A stretch of DNA of 64,000 nt from Kineococcus endophyticus (GTDB lineage Bacteria > Actinomycetota > Actinomycetes > Actinomycetales > Kineococcaceae). This document shows, in pieces, positions 8,522-15,815 of this stretch (position 1 is its first letter; the number at the start of each line of letters is the position of its first letter). The notes beneath the pieces are model-generated. The model was not told where the DNA came from, did no database searches, and worked only from the letters and a program-made list of their open reading frames with translations. The stretch lies in the NCBI RefSeq assembly GCF_040796495.1, contig NZ_JBFNQN010000012.1, positions 124,001 through 188,000 of the forward strand, read 5' to 3'. A program made the position numbers and the translations under genes.

Positions 8522-8977
8522 GTGAGCACCACGCCCGGCGACCTGTCCCGTCGATCCGTCGCCTGGCGCGTGGCCGCACTCGGCGCCGGTGTCGTCGTCC
8601 TGCTCGGCGGTCAGCTGGCCGACACCAACGACTGGTTCCCGCTCGGATCGCTGTCCCAGTACGCGACCCCCCGCCCCGCGGACGGCAGCGTCGTCTCCAC
8701 CTCGCTGGAGGGCACGACCGTCGACGGCCGCACCGTCCAGGTGCCCCTGAGCCCCGCCGCGGTCGGGCTGTCGCGCGCCGAGCTGGAGTCCCAGGGGCAG
8801 CGGATCATCGCCGACCCCGCCCTGCTGGGGGACATCGCCCGGTCCCGGGCGGCCCTGCACCCGGGCGCAATCCGGCTGCGGCAGTTGCGGCTCGTCCGCA
8901 GCGAGCAGCAGATGCGCGACGCCCGCCTCGTCGGCCCGACCGAGGTCCGCGTGCTCGCCACCTGGAACGCCGCGTGA
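8522..8977 (+). CDS. Membrane-anchored small protein coupled to HTTM gene
   Basis: 151 residues with one membrane helix near 14-32 (VAWRVAALGAGVVVLLGGQ) followed by an extracytoplasmic domain of about 115 residues (SLSQYATPRPADGSVVSTS through VLATWNAA). The GTG start is preceded by CAGAAT at 8508-8513, 8 bases upstream. Its TGA overlaps the GTG of the HTTM gene. I do not recognise the soluble domain. Its coupling to an HTTM membrane protein suggests it is a subunit or a substrate-presenting partner of that protein. Confidence 0.75.
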   Translation: MSTTPGDLSRRSVAWRVAALGAGVVVLLGGQLADTNDWFPLGSLSQYATPRPADGSVVSTSLEGTTVDGRTVQVPLSPAAVGLSRAELESQGQRIIADPALLGDIARSRAALHPGAIRLRQLRLVRSEQQMRDARLVGPTEVRVLATWNAA

Positions 8978-9852
8978 ACCGCGTCGGGAGCAGCCGGGGG
9001 GACCGGGTGTCGCACTTCCTCGTCCCCGCCCTGCCCGTCGCGCGGGTCGCGTGGCTGCGCGTCGTGCTGGCCACGTTCGCGCTGGTCGACGCCACGCTCA
9101 TCACCAACCACGTCCTCGAGCACGTCCACATCGGTGCCTTCTGGCGTCCCACGCTCGTCGGCCGCGTGCTCCACCTGCCGGCGCCGACGACGGTGACGGC
9201 GTCCTTGTCGCTCGCCGCGATGGCCCTCGGCGTCGTCCTCGCCCTGCCCCGGCGGACCCGGTACCTCGCCGGCTGGCTGAGCTCGCTCGGCTACCTGTCC
9301 TGGGTGCTGTGGTCGATGGGCTTCGGCTACGTGGCGCACGACCACATGGCGATCGTCGTCGGCATGGTGGTCCTCCTGACCGCCGGCCGCGCCGACTTCG
9401 GCGACCAGCGCACCAGTCGGGCCGCCGGCTGGGCGCTGCGCTGCGTGCAGGTCGCGACCGTCATGACGTACGCGGGGTCGGCCGTCAGCAAGTGCGTCCG
9501 CAGCGGCACGCCGTGGGCCTGGGCCAACGGGGCCGTCACCGTCTGGGCCGTCACCCGGCGAGGGTCGACGCTCGGCGACTGGGTCGGTCGCTTCCCCGCC
9601 TTCCTCGTCGCCGTGCAGTGGACGGTGCTGGTCTGCGAGTTCCTCGCCCCCGTCGCCCTGTGGCTGCGCGGGAAGAAGCTGTACGTCGCGTTCGGGGCCG
9701 CGATGCTCTTCCACCTCTCGACCTGGCTGACCCTCGGCATCCACTTCCTGCCGACCGTCGTCTGCTGGGCGGCCTTCCTCCCGCTGGAGCGCCTCGGGGC
9801 GCGCCGTCGGGTCCGGCCGGTGGCGGGCGAGCCGGTGCGGGAGCCGGTCTGA
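8974..9852 (+). CDS. HTTM-domain (gamma-carboxylase-like) membrane protein
   Basis: 292 residues and about seven hydrophobic helices, fitting the HTTM superfamily (horizontally transferred transmembrane domain), which includes vitamin K-dependent gamma-carboxylase. Diagnostic parts are the early LRVVLATFALVDATLITNHVLEH, the mid-region VMTYAGSAVSKCVRSGTPW, and the late VQWTVLVCEFLAPVAL and FHLSTWLTLGIHFLP. Bacterial family members are mostly of unknown activity. It starts inside the stop of the 151-residue membrane protein (GTGA) and ends inside the start of a P-loop kinase (CTGA), so three genes are coupled. Confidence 0.85.
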   Translation: MNRVGSSRGDRVSHFLVPALPVARVAWLRVVLATFALVDATLITNHVLEHVHIGAFWRPTLVGRVLHLPAPTTVTASLSLAAMALGVVLALPRRTRYLAGWLSSLGYLSWVLWSMGFGYVAHDHMAIVVGMVVLLTAGRADFGDQRTSRAAGWALRCVQVATVMTYAGSAVSKCVRSGTPWAWANGAVTVWAVTRRGSTLGDWVGRFPAFLVAVQWTVLVCEFLAPVALWLRGKKLYVAFGAAMLFHLSTWLTLGIHFLPTVVCWAAFLPLERLGARRRVRPVAGEPVREPV

Positions 9853-10355
9853 ACCTCCGGCGGCCCCTCGTCCTGACCGGCGGCCCGGCGGTCGGGAAGA
9901 CGACGACGGGCCGGGCGCTGGCGAGCGCTCGACCGGCCGCGGCGTACGTCGACGTGGACGACGTCCGGCAGTTCGTCGTCAGCGGCCTCGCGCCCGTCTG
10001 GGAACCGGACGGACCGCGGCAGATGCTGCTCGCCGTCCGCAACGCCTGCGCCCTGGCCGCGAACCTGCGGGGGGACGGCTTCGACGTCGTCCTCGCCGAC
10101 GTGCTCGACCCGGCCACCGTCGCCGTCCACCGCGAGCGCCTCCCCGACGTCCTCGTCGTGCACCTCGTGGTGCCCTTCGAGGAGGCGCGTCGCCGCGCCG
10201 CCACCCGGCCGGTGTGGTTGACCGAGGAGGAGTTCGCCTGGCTGCACCGCCGGGACGCCGAGGACCCGCCGGCCGCCGACGTGCGGCTGGACGTCGCGGA
10301 CCTGGACCTCGCGGCGCAGGTCGCGGCGGTCGAGGAGGTGTGGGCGCGCGCCTGA
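9849..10355 (+). CDS. P-loop nucleoside/nucleotide kinase-like protein, CTG start
   Basis: About 168 residues. Walker A is GGPAVGKTT near the N-terminus, followed by DVDDVRQF and later arginines (RRRAATRP) as in small AAA/adenylate-kinase-like enzymes. The P-loop must be near the beginning, yet the frame upstream has no ATG, GTG or TTG close by. The only candidate is CTG at 9849, whose CTGA overlaps the HTTM stop exactly as the GTGA overlaps do elsewhere here. The start is therefore inferred to be CTG with translational coupling. Substrate unknown. Confidence 0.75.
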   Translation: MNLRRPLVLTGGPAVGKTTTGRALASARPAAAYVDVDDVRQFVVSGLAPVWEPDGPRQMLLAVRNACALAANLRGDGFDVVLADVLDPATVAVHRERLPDVLVVHLVVPFEEARRRAATRPVWLTEEEFAWLHRRDAEDPPAADVRLDVADLDLAAQVAAVEEVWARA

Positions 10356-10438
10356 GCCCGTGGCCCGGGCGTTTGCTCCGTCCGGGTGGCGGCCGGGCGT
10401 TCCCGTCCCTGCGGCGTCCCGGCGTGCTCCTCTGGGCC

Positions 10439-11293
10439 GTGCCCCGCGGTCCCGTCCTGCCCCTCGTCCTGCTCCCCGTGCTGCTGTTCGTCGGGTGCGC
10501 CACCCCGGGCGCGGCGCCCGCGCCGCAGACCCCCTCGCCGACGGACGCCACGACGACCACTCCCGCGGCCGTGCCGACCGTGGCGTTCCGGGCCTGCGCC
10601 GGCGACCCGCCGCGGCCCGGCACCACCCACCTGGCACCCCCGGCGAGCGTGGGGTTCCCGGCGTCGCCGCCGGACGTGCCGGCGATGACGGGGCCGGTGC
10701 ACCTCGAGCACGCGGTGACCCTGCGCCTGCCGACGGGCTCCCTCCTCGGTGGTCCCGGCGCGGACGCCGTGTGGGCGTCCTCGACCTCGGGTGCCGAGCC
10801 GTTCCCCGTCGCGGACGGGCCGGTCGACGCCGACGTCACCGTGGAGGTCTGGGACCCGGGCGACGGTGGCCGGGTCGCCTGGCTGGAGCTGTCGTTCGCG
10901 GACGCCGAGGTGGTGCGGTGGGCCTCGGTCGACGGGCTGGGCATCCTCACCGACGGCGGTGACGGCGGCTTCTGGTCCCCGGCCGCCCCGCCGGTCGACC
11001 TCGAGGCCGACGGCACCCTCGCGCCGGACGACCTCGGCGCCGCCTTCGACGCCTACCTCGCCGCCGCCGACCCGCCCGGCCGCCTCGGGCCCCTCTGCCT
11101 GGTCCGCTCGACCGACGGCGTGGACGACGGGGTCGTCTTCTCGACCGGCGTCGGCGACGGGGGCTACCCCACCTACGCGGGCTACGACGCCGAGGGTCGC
11201 GTGGTGTCCGTGCTCAGCGACGGTGGGATGCCGTGGGAGACCGCCGGGACGACCGGCGGCCTGCCCGTGGGGTACGCCCCGCTCGAGGAGTGA
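10439..11293 (+). CDS. Lipoprotein with DUF4241 domain
   Basis: 284 residues. The N-terminus is a lipoprotein signal ending in VLLFVGC, with the lipid-modified Cys near residue 20, then a Pro/Thr linker. The body matches DUF4241: FPVADGPVDADVTVEVWDPG, RVAWLELSFADAEVVRW, the acidic DGGDGGF stretch and C-terminal VVFSTGVGDGGYPTYAGYDAEG. The family has no assigned biochemical role. GTG 10439 gives a typical signal length; GTG 10424 is the alternative. It is about 80 bases downstream of the kinase and may be separately expressed. Convergent with the MarR gene. Confidence 0.8.
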   Translation: MPRGPVLPLVLLPVLLFVGCATPGAAPAPQTPSPTDATTTTPAAVPTVAFRACAGDPPRPGTTHLAPPASVGFPASPPDVPAMTGPVHLEHAVTLRLPTGSLLGGPGADAVWASSTSGAEPFPVADGPVDADVTVEVWDPGDGGRVAWLELSFADAEVVRWASVDGLGILTDGGDGGFWSPAAPPVDLEADGTLAPDDLGAAFDAYLAAADPPGRLGPLCLVRSTDGVDDGVVFSTGVGDGGYPTYAGYDAEGRVVSVLSDGGMPWETAGTTGGLPVGYAPLEE

Positions 11294-11296
11294 CGC

Positions 11297-11749
11297 TCAG
11301 CGCATCCGCTCCCGCAGCGAGCGCCGGTCCAGCGCCGCCTCGGCCAGCGTCAGCAGCTCGGCCAGCGGCATCGGCAGCTCGGCGTCGAGGTCGGCGACGG
11401 CGGCCTCCGTCGTCCGCCACTCCTGCTCCAGCAGCGGGACGAGCTCGCGTGCGTGCTCGGTGAGGTCCACGACCCGCTCGCGGCCGTCCGCCCCGCGGGC
11501 CGCCTGCAGCCACCCGTCGCGCCGCATCTGCGCGACGGTCTGGCTGGCGGCGGAGTGCGTCACGCCCGTCGCGTCCGCGACCCCGGTGATGGTCAGCGGC
11601 CCGCGCGCGAGGACGGCCCGCACGACGGGGGAGTACCGGGGGCGGTGGCCCTCCAGCCCCAGCTCGGCACCGAGGTCCGCGACGTCGCGCTCGAGCCGGT
11701 CGAGCAGCCGCCGCAGCTGCGTCCCCAGGCCCGTGACCTGCGCGTTCAC
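11297..11749 (-). CDS. MarR-family regulator co-transcribed with proline iminopeptidase
   Basis: 150 residues with N-terminal dimer helices, a winged helix (GPLTITGVADATGVTHSAASQTVAQMRRDGWL), a basic wing (ADGRERVVDLTEHA) and a long C-terminal helical region. Its GTG overlaps the stop of the peptidase gene by 4 bases, so the two are one operon. The 18-bp palindrome at 12728-12745, between the operon -10 box and the peptidase start, is the expected autoregulatory site. The inducing ligand is unknown. Confidence 0.88.
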   Translation of the reverse strand: MNAQVTGLGTQLRRLLDRLERDVADLGAELGLEGHRPRYSPVVRAVLARGPLTITGVADATGVTHSAASQTVAQMRRDGWLQAARGADGRERVVDLTEHARELVPLLEQEWRTTEAAVADLDAELPMPLAELLTLAEAALDRRSLRERMR

Positions 11750-12711
11750 GGCGTGCCGGCGAAACGGTCGGTGGCGGCGGTGACGGGCGCGAGGAACGCG
11801 TCGCCGCCGTGCCCGGCGTCCTCCACGACGACGAGCTCGCTGCCGGGCCAGGAGCCGTGCAACCGCCAGGCGATGTCGAGCGGGCTGGAGACGTCGAGCC
11901 GGCCGTGGACGAGGACACCCGGGATGCCGGCGAGCCGGTCCGCGCCCGCCACGAGGTCACCGCCCGGGGCGAGGTCGGCGAGGAACCCCGCGGCCGCGAG
12001 GTAGTGGGTGACGAGGCGGGCGAAGGCGAGGCGGAACGCCGGGTCCTCGTAGCGCGGGTTCGGCTGGTGGCCCGGGGCGAGGGAGACGTGGACGTCCTCC
12101 CAGGTGCACCAGTCCCGGGCCGCGCGGTGCCGGACGCCCGGGTCGGGGTCGTGCAGCAACCGCGCGTACGCCGCGGCGAGGTCGCCGTCGCGCTCGGTCG
12201 GCGGGACGGCGTCGCGGAACGCCTCCCACTCGCGGGGGAAGACGCGGCCGACGTCGCGGGTGATCCAGTCGACCTCCCGACGCGTCGTCGTCGCCACCGA
12301 GAACAGGACGAGCGCCCGAACGCGCTCGGGGTGCTGCTGCGCGTAGGCCAGTCCCAGCGTGCTGCCCCACGACGCCCCCAGGACGAGCCACCGCTCCACG
12401 CCGAGGTGCTCGCGCAGTCGCTCGACGTCGGCCAGCAGGTGCGGGGTGGTGTTGGCGGACAGGTCGACGACGTCGTCCGCGGCCGACGGGGTGCTGGAAC
12501 CGCAGTTCCGCTGGTCGAACTGGACGATCCGGTAGCGGTCGGGGTCCAGGTGGCGCCGCCACCCCGGCGTCGCGCGGCCGCCCGGTCCGCCGTGCAGGAC
12601 GACGGCAGGTGTCCCGGCGGGGTTCCCGCTGACCCACCACGCGACGCGGTGGCCGTCGCCCACGTCGAGCATCCCCTGCGCGTGCGGTGCGCCCTCCGGG
12701 TAGCCGGCCAC
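11746..12711 (-). CDS. pip: Proline iminopeptidase (alpha/beta hydrolase)
   Basis: 321 residues of the S33 peptidase type: HGGPGG oxyanion motif at 40-45, nucleophile Ser114 in GASWGS, Asp273 in GRLDVSSP and His301 in DAGHGG. It would release N-terminal proline from peptides in the cytoplasm. The family is usually about 310-320 residues, so the reading frame upstream of 12711 is not part of the protein. The GTG start has GGAGG 9 bases upstream. It is the first gene of an operon with a MarR regulator and is preceded by a clear palindromic operator. Confidence 0.92.
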   Translation of the reverse strand: MAGYPEGAPHAQGMLDVGDGHRVAWWVSGNPAGTPAVVLHGGPGGRATPGWRRHLDPDRYRIVQFDQRNCGSSTPSAADDVVDLSANTTPHLLADVERLREHLGVERWLVLGASWGSTLGLAYAQQHPERVRALVLFSVATTTRREVDWITRDVGRVFPREWEAFRDAVPPTERDGDLAAAYARLLHDPDPGVRHRAARDWCTWEDVHVSLAPGHQPNPRYEDPAFRLAFARLVTHYLAAAGFLADLAPGGDLVAGADRLAGIPGVLVHGRLDVSSPLDIAWRLHGSWPGSELVVVEDAGHGGDAFLAPVTAATDRFAGTP

Positions 12712-12727
12712 CGTGGTCCCCCTCCGA

Positions 12728-12745
12728 TGCAACAGTGCTGTTGCA
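12728..12745. promoter_or_regulatory. 18-bp palindrome, likely MarR operator for pip operon
   Basis: TGCAACAGTGCTGTTGCA has perfectly complementary 8-bp arms around TG. On the minus strand a -10-like TAGGAT (12755-12750) lies just upstream, so the palindrome would cover the transcription start and block RNA polymerase. TAGGAT itself begins at the TAG stop of the immunity-like gene. The ribosome-binding site GGAGG follows downstream. Confidence 0.72.
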
Positions 12746-12752
12746 CCGGATC

Positions 12753-13256
12753 CTAAGCGGAGAACACACCCCAGCAGATCGGGTCGCGCCGCTCCTGGTC
12801 CTCCAGCACCAGGGACCGGACAGCCGCCGGCAACCGGTCGCGCTGGCGGTCCCGCTCGTGCCGCCCGGCGTCCACACCCGCGGCGGCCGCGACCGCCTTG
12901 ATCGCGTACGCGGCCGCCCCGAGGTCGTGCTCGGCGACGTGGGCCACGCACGCGGCCTGCCCCGCGGCGTACGCGGCGAAGCGGGCCGCCCCGCGCAGGG
13001 GACGCGCGGCCCCCATCGCGTGCCCGCCGCGGGCCCGGCTCTCCATCATCGGCAGCGCCCCCGCCACCCAGGCCCGCGCGGCGTCGACGGCCTCGCGCGG
13101 GCGCCGGTCGTCCGGGCGCTCGCGCTCGAACAGCTCCAGGACGTGCTCGGCGCAGTCCGCCGCCCACAGCGCCAGCAGGTGGTGGTCGTGGTCCGTCAGG
13201 GAGCCGCCGCGGCGGACGGTGACCAGGCGCGGGTCGCGGACGGCCGGCAGGATCAC
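12753..13256 (-). CDS. Imm5-like putative immunity protein
   Basis: 167 residues, all helical and Ala-rich: LLALWAADCAEHVLELFE, PDDRRPREAVDAARAWVAG, and AAGQAACVAHVAEHDLGAAAYAIKAV. This pattern matches the family annotated as putative immunity protein (Imm5-like), proposed from polymorphic toxin loci but also found alone in many actinobacteria. No toxin gene is adjacent. It is the last gene of a three-gene coupled operon (PHP, DinB-like, this), starting with GTG in a GTGA overlap. The immunity role is family naming only and is not supported by the context. Confidence 0.72.
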   Translation of the reverse strand: MILPAVRDPRLVTVRRGGSLTDHDHHLLALWAADCAEHVLELFERERPDDRRPREAVDAARAWVAGALPMMESRARGGHAMGAARPLRGAARFAAYAAGQAACVAHVAEHDLGAAAYAIKAVAAAAGVDAGRHERDRQRDRLPAAVRSLVLEDQERRDPICWGVFSA

Positions 13257-13744
13257 CGGTCGCCCAGCCGCCGCACGTCCCAGACGTGGTGCAGCGCCCC
13301 GTGGCGGTTGCGCAGCGCGACGTCGCGCACGCTCAGCACGCCGTGCGCGGGGTGGCGGACGACGGCCCCGCGCGCCTGCGCCTCCCGGACGACGTCGCAC
13401 CAGTCCTCGGCCGCGCGCCGCACCGCCCACAGCGCCGCCCCCGGGCCGAACGAGGAGTAGCGCCGGGCCTCGGCGAGCTCGTCCGCGTCGTGCCCGGCGG
13501 GGACGGCCGGGTCGCCCGCGAGCGCCGCCACGAGCCGTTCCGACCAGGACCGCAGCGTGTCGGCGACGTGCACGACGTACTCGGGTCCGGACCAGCCGGT
13601 CGTCGGCGGACCGGCGAGCGGCAGGACGAGCGCGAACTCCCACGGCACCCGCGCGACGTCGTCGACGGCCTGCTCGACGCCCACGTTCCACGACGTCCCG
13701 CACTCCCGGCAGGGGTCGCCGTGGACGTCCTCCCACCAGGTCAT
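13253..13744 (-). CDS. DinB-superfamily-like protein with CxxC motif
   Basis: 163 residues. A short N-terminal WWEDVHGDPCRECG contains a CxxC pair, followed by a helical bundle with VVHVADTLRSWSERL and a C-terminal RNRHGALHHVWDV whose histidines resemble the metal site of DinB/YfiT-type proteins. These are often thiol-dependent metalloenzymes in actinobacteria, but the reaction here is unknown. ATG start overlapping the PHP gene stop (ATGA) and GTGA overlap to the next gene show tight coupling. Confidence 0.65.
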   Translation of the reverse strand: MTWWEDVHGDPCRECGTSWNVGVEQAVDDVARVPWEFALVLPLAGPPTTGWSGPEYVVHVADTLRSWSERLVAALAGDPAVPAGHDADELAEARRYSSFGPGAALWAVRRAAEDWCDVVREAQARGAVVRHPAHGVLSVRDVALRNRHGALHHVWDVRRLGDR

Positions 13745-14541
13745 GCGCGCACCCACGGGTCCTGCTGCCGGCGATCCGGGACGAAGCCGACCGACCGCGC
13801 GAGCGCTCCCGCCTCCGCCAGGCCGTGCCCGACGGCACCGGGGTGGTGCGCGTCGCTGCCGAACGTCAGGCGTTCGCCGCCCTCCTGGACCCACCACCGC
13901 AGCACGGTCGGGTGCAGCGGCAGCCGGGTGTTGTACTCCAGGCACCGCTGCGTCGAGGCGAGCGCCCGCAGGGCGGTGCGGAGCTCCTCCTCGAAGTCCG
14001 CCGGGTCGAACTCCCCCGGCCAGCTGCGGACGGGGTAGTCGATGTGCGCGAACGTGTCGAAGTCCGCCGTCGTCATCCGGCACACCTCGGCGAGGTAGTC
14101 GCGGAACACGTCCGGCGCGGGGCGGCTCTCGGTGAGGAGCCACGGTTCGGCGTATGCCTCCCCGTCCCACAGGCAGTGCAGCGACCCCACGACGCGGTCG
14201 ACGGGTTCCAGCGCGGCCAGTTCCGCGGCGTGCGGGTGCGGCTGACCCACCTCCCGGCCGCTGAGGACGACGAGGTCGGCGAACTCGGCGCGGCAGCGGT
14301 CCAGGCTCTCGCGGTAGGCGTCCGCGTCCGGCAACGGCGCCCGCAGGATCCCGTCGACGACGAACTCGCCGTGCTCATCGACGAGGAAACCCGCGCGGAA
14401 CGGGGTGAGGTCGACGTGCTCGGTGAACGCGACGGACGGCAGGCCGAGGGCGACGGCACGGGCGCACGTCTCCCGCATCGCGCCGACGTTCCGCGCGTCC
14501 CAGGAGAACTGGCTGTGCACGTGACCGTCGGGGGGCAGCAC
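13741..14541 (-). CDS. PHP-domain phosphoesterase (histidinol-phosphatase-like)
   Basis: 266 residues with PHP metal-binding motifs in order: DGHVHSQFSWD at the N-terminus, AFTEHVDLTPF, SGREVGQPHPH, VGSLHCLWDG, FAHIDYPVR and FGSDAHHPGAVG. The arrangement resembles HisK-type histidinol-phosphatase (HisJ), which acts in the cytoplasm on histidinol phosphate, but no other his genes are near, so the substrate is open. The GTG start is supported by a leaderless signal on the minus strand: CAGGCT at 14553-14548 with 6 bases to the start. First gene of the operon with the DinB-like and immunity-like genes. Confidence 0.85.
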   Translation of the reverse strand: MLPPDGHVHSQFSWDARNVGAMRETCARAVALGLPSVAFTEHVDLTPFRAGFLVDEHGEFVVDGILRAPLPDADAYRESLDRCRAEFADLVVLSGREVGQPHPHAAELAALEPVDRVVGSLHCLWDGEAYAEPWLLTESRPAPDVFRDYLAEVCRMTTADFDTFAHIDYPVRSWPGEFDPADFEEELRTALRALASTQRCLEYNTRLPLHPTVLRWWVQEGGERLTFGSDAHHPGAVGHGLAEAGALARSVGFVPDRRQQDPWVRA

Positions 14542-14628
14542 CGGGCCAGCCTGTCAGCCGTTCCGCGGCAGCGCGAGGGGCCGGTGCCCGGACCGGTACG
14601 TTTCCACCCGCTCTTGCCGTGAGCACGG

Positions 14629-15741
14629 TCAGCCGCCCAGCACCAGCGCCAGGTGCAGGGCCAGCCGGTCCCGCCCGTCGTCGAGGTCGAACCCGCTGAC
14701 GGCCGTGATCCGCCGCAGCCGGTGGTAGAGCGTCTGCCGGTGGATCGACAGGGCCTCGGCCGTCCGCTGCGCCGACCCGGCGAGGTCGAGGTAGGTCCGC
14801 GCCGTGAGGACGAGGTCGGGTTCGGTGGCCAGCAGCCGGCGCGCGCGTTCGTCGAGCACGACGTCCGCGAGCGCGGCCGGGTCGCCGAGGGCGTGCAGTC
14901 GCAGCGCGCCGAGCCGCTCCCACTCCCGCACCCCGGCGCCGCCGGAGCGCAGCGCCGCATCGGCCTGCTGCCACCCGGTGTGCGCGGACCCGGCGGCGAC
15001 GACGCCCGACACCCCCACGGCCAGTCCCCCCGGGTGCTGGGACACGAGCGCGGCCGCCGCGCGCTCGGCGACGTCGCGACCCCCCAGCGGCGTCGGGACG
15101 ACGAGGGCCGCGCGGTGGCCGACGGCGGCGGACAGGACCGCCCGGGGCAGCAGCCAGCCGTTGACCGCGCCGGTCGGCCCGCCGTCGACGGGGGCGATGG
15201 CGACGACGGCGACGGTCGGGGTGAGCAGACCGTCACGCTGCAGCTCCTCCACCGCCCGGGCGCGTGACCCCGCGTCGGTGGACAGCAGCTCCCCGACGGC
15301 CCATGTCGTGCGGTCGGCCGTCCGGGCCCGCGTCGCGAGGTGCGCCGCCACGAGGTCGAGGGCGTCGCGGACCCGGTCGAGGTGCTCCTCGCGCACGCGC
15401 TCGTGCGGGTCCAGGAGCCACAGGTACCCGTACGTGACCCCGCGCCAGCGCACCGGCAGGCACCAGCGGGCGAGCCGTCCGGACGCGGCGTCGCCGGGGA
15501 TGCGCAGCGGTCCGGTCGCCCGCGCGATCCCGAACCCGGCGAACAGCTCCTGCACCCGCGGGTCCGAGCGGCGGCGCAGGATCGACCGGCGGCGGACGTC
15601 GTCGATGTCGTCGTCGTGGCCGGAGCTGGCGACGAGCAGGAGGTCGCGGTCCTCGAGCGTCACCGGGGCGCCGGTGAGCTCGGCCACGGTGTCGACGAGG
15701 TCCTGCACCTGGTCGGTCGGGTTCACCTCGACATCATCCAC
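14629..15741 (-). CDS. PucR/CdaR-family activator, likely of proline catabolism
   Basis: 370 residues. The N-terminal 140 form a GAF-like sensory part (TGAPVTLEDRDLLLVASS, then LPVRWRGVTYGYLWLLD). The C-terminal 60 hold the PucR helix-turn-helix, SAQRTAEALSIHRQTLYHRLRRITAVSG. It is divergent from proline dehydrogenase with 74 bases between starts. Regulators of this family (PruC/PruR in mycobacteria) activate prodh-p5cdh in the same arrangement, so the same role is inferred with proline or a derivative as inducer. The GTG start lacks a clear ribosome-binding site; the exact start is uncertain by a few codons. Confidence 0.85.
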   Translation of the reverse strand: MDDVEVNPTDQVQDLVDTVAELTGAPVTLEDRDLLLVASSGHDDDIDDVRRRSILRRRSDPRVQELFAGFGIARATGPLRIPGDAASGRLARWCLPVRWRGVTYGYLWLLDPHERVREEHLDRVRDALDLVAAHLATRARTADRTTWAVGELLSTDAGSRARAVEELQRDGLLTPTVAVVAIAPVDGGPTGAVNGWLLPRAVLSAAVGHRAALVVPTPLGGRDVAERAAAALVSQHPGGLAVGVSGVVAAGSAHTGWQQADAALRSGGAGVREWERLGALRLHALGDPAALADVVLDERARRLLATEPDLVLTARTYLDLAGSAQRTAEALSIHRQTLYHRLRRITAVSGFDLDDGRDRLALHLALVLGG

Positions 15742-15815
15742 CTGTACGACGTGGGACGGGAAAGACGTGGCAGACGTCAGTGGCCCCGGTCACCCCGGCG
15801 TTCTAGCGTCGAAGG

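Noticed and set aside
12712-13167. N-terminal extension of proline iminopeptidase to 473 codons
   Set aside because: The extension is antisense-type Arg/Gly/Pro sequence overlapping another gene in a different frame; the family is about 320 residues and a ribosome-binding site and operator lie at 12711-12745.
12753-13256. Toxin-antitoxin or polymorphic toxin immunity locus
   Set aside because: Only the immunity-like protein is present; its operon partners are a PHP enzyme and a DinB-like protein and no toxin domain was seen.
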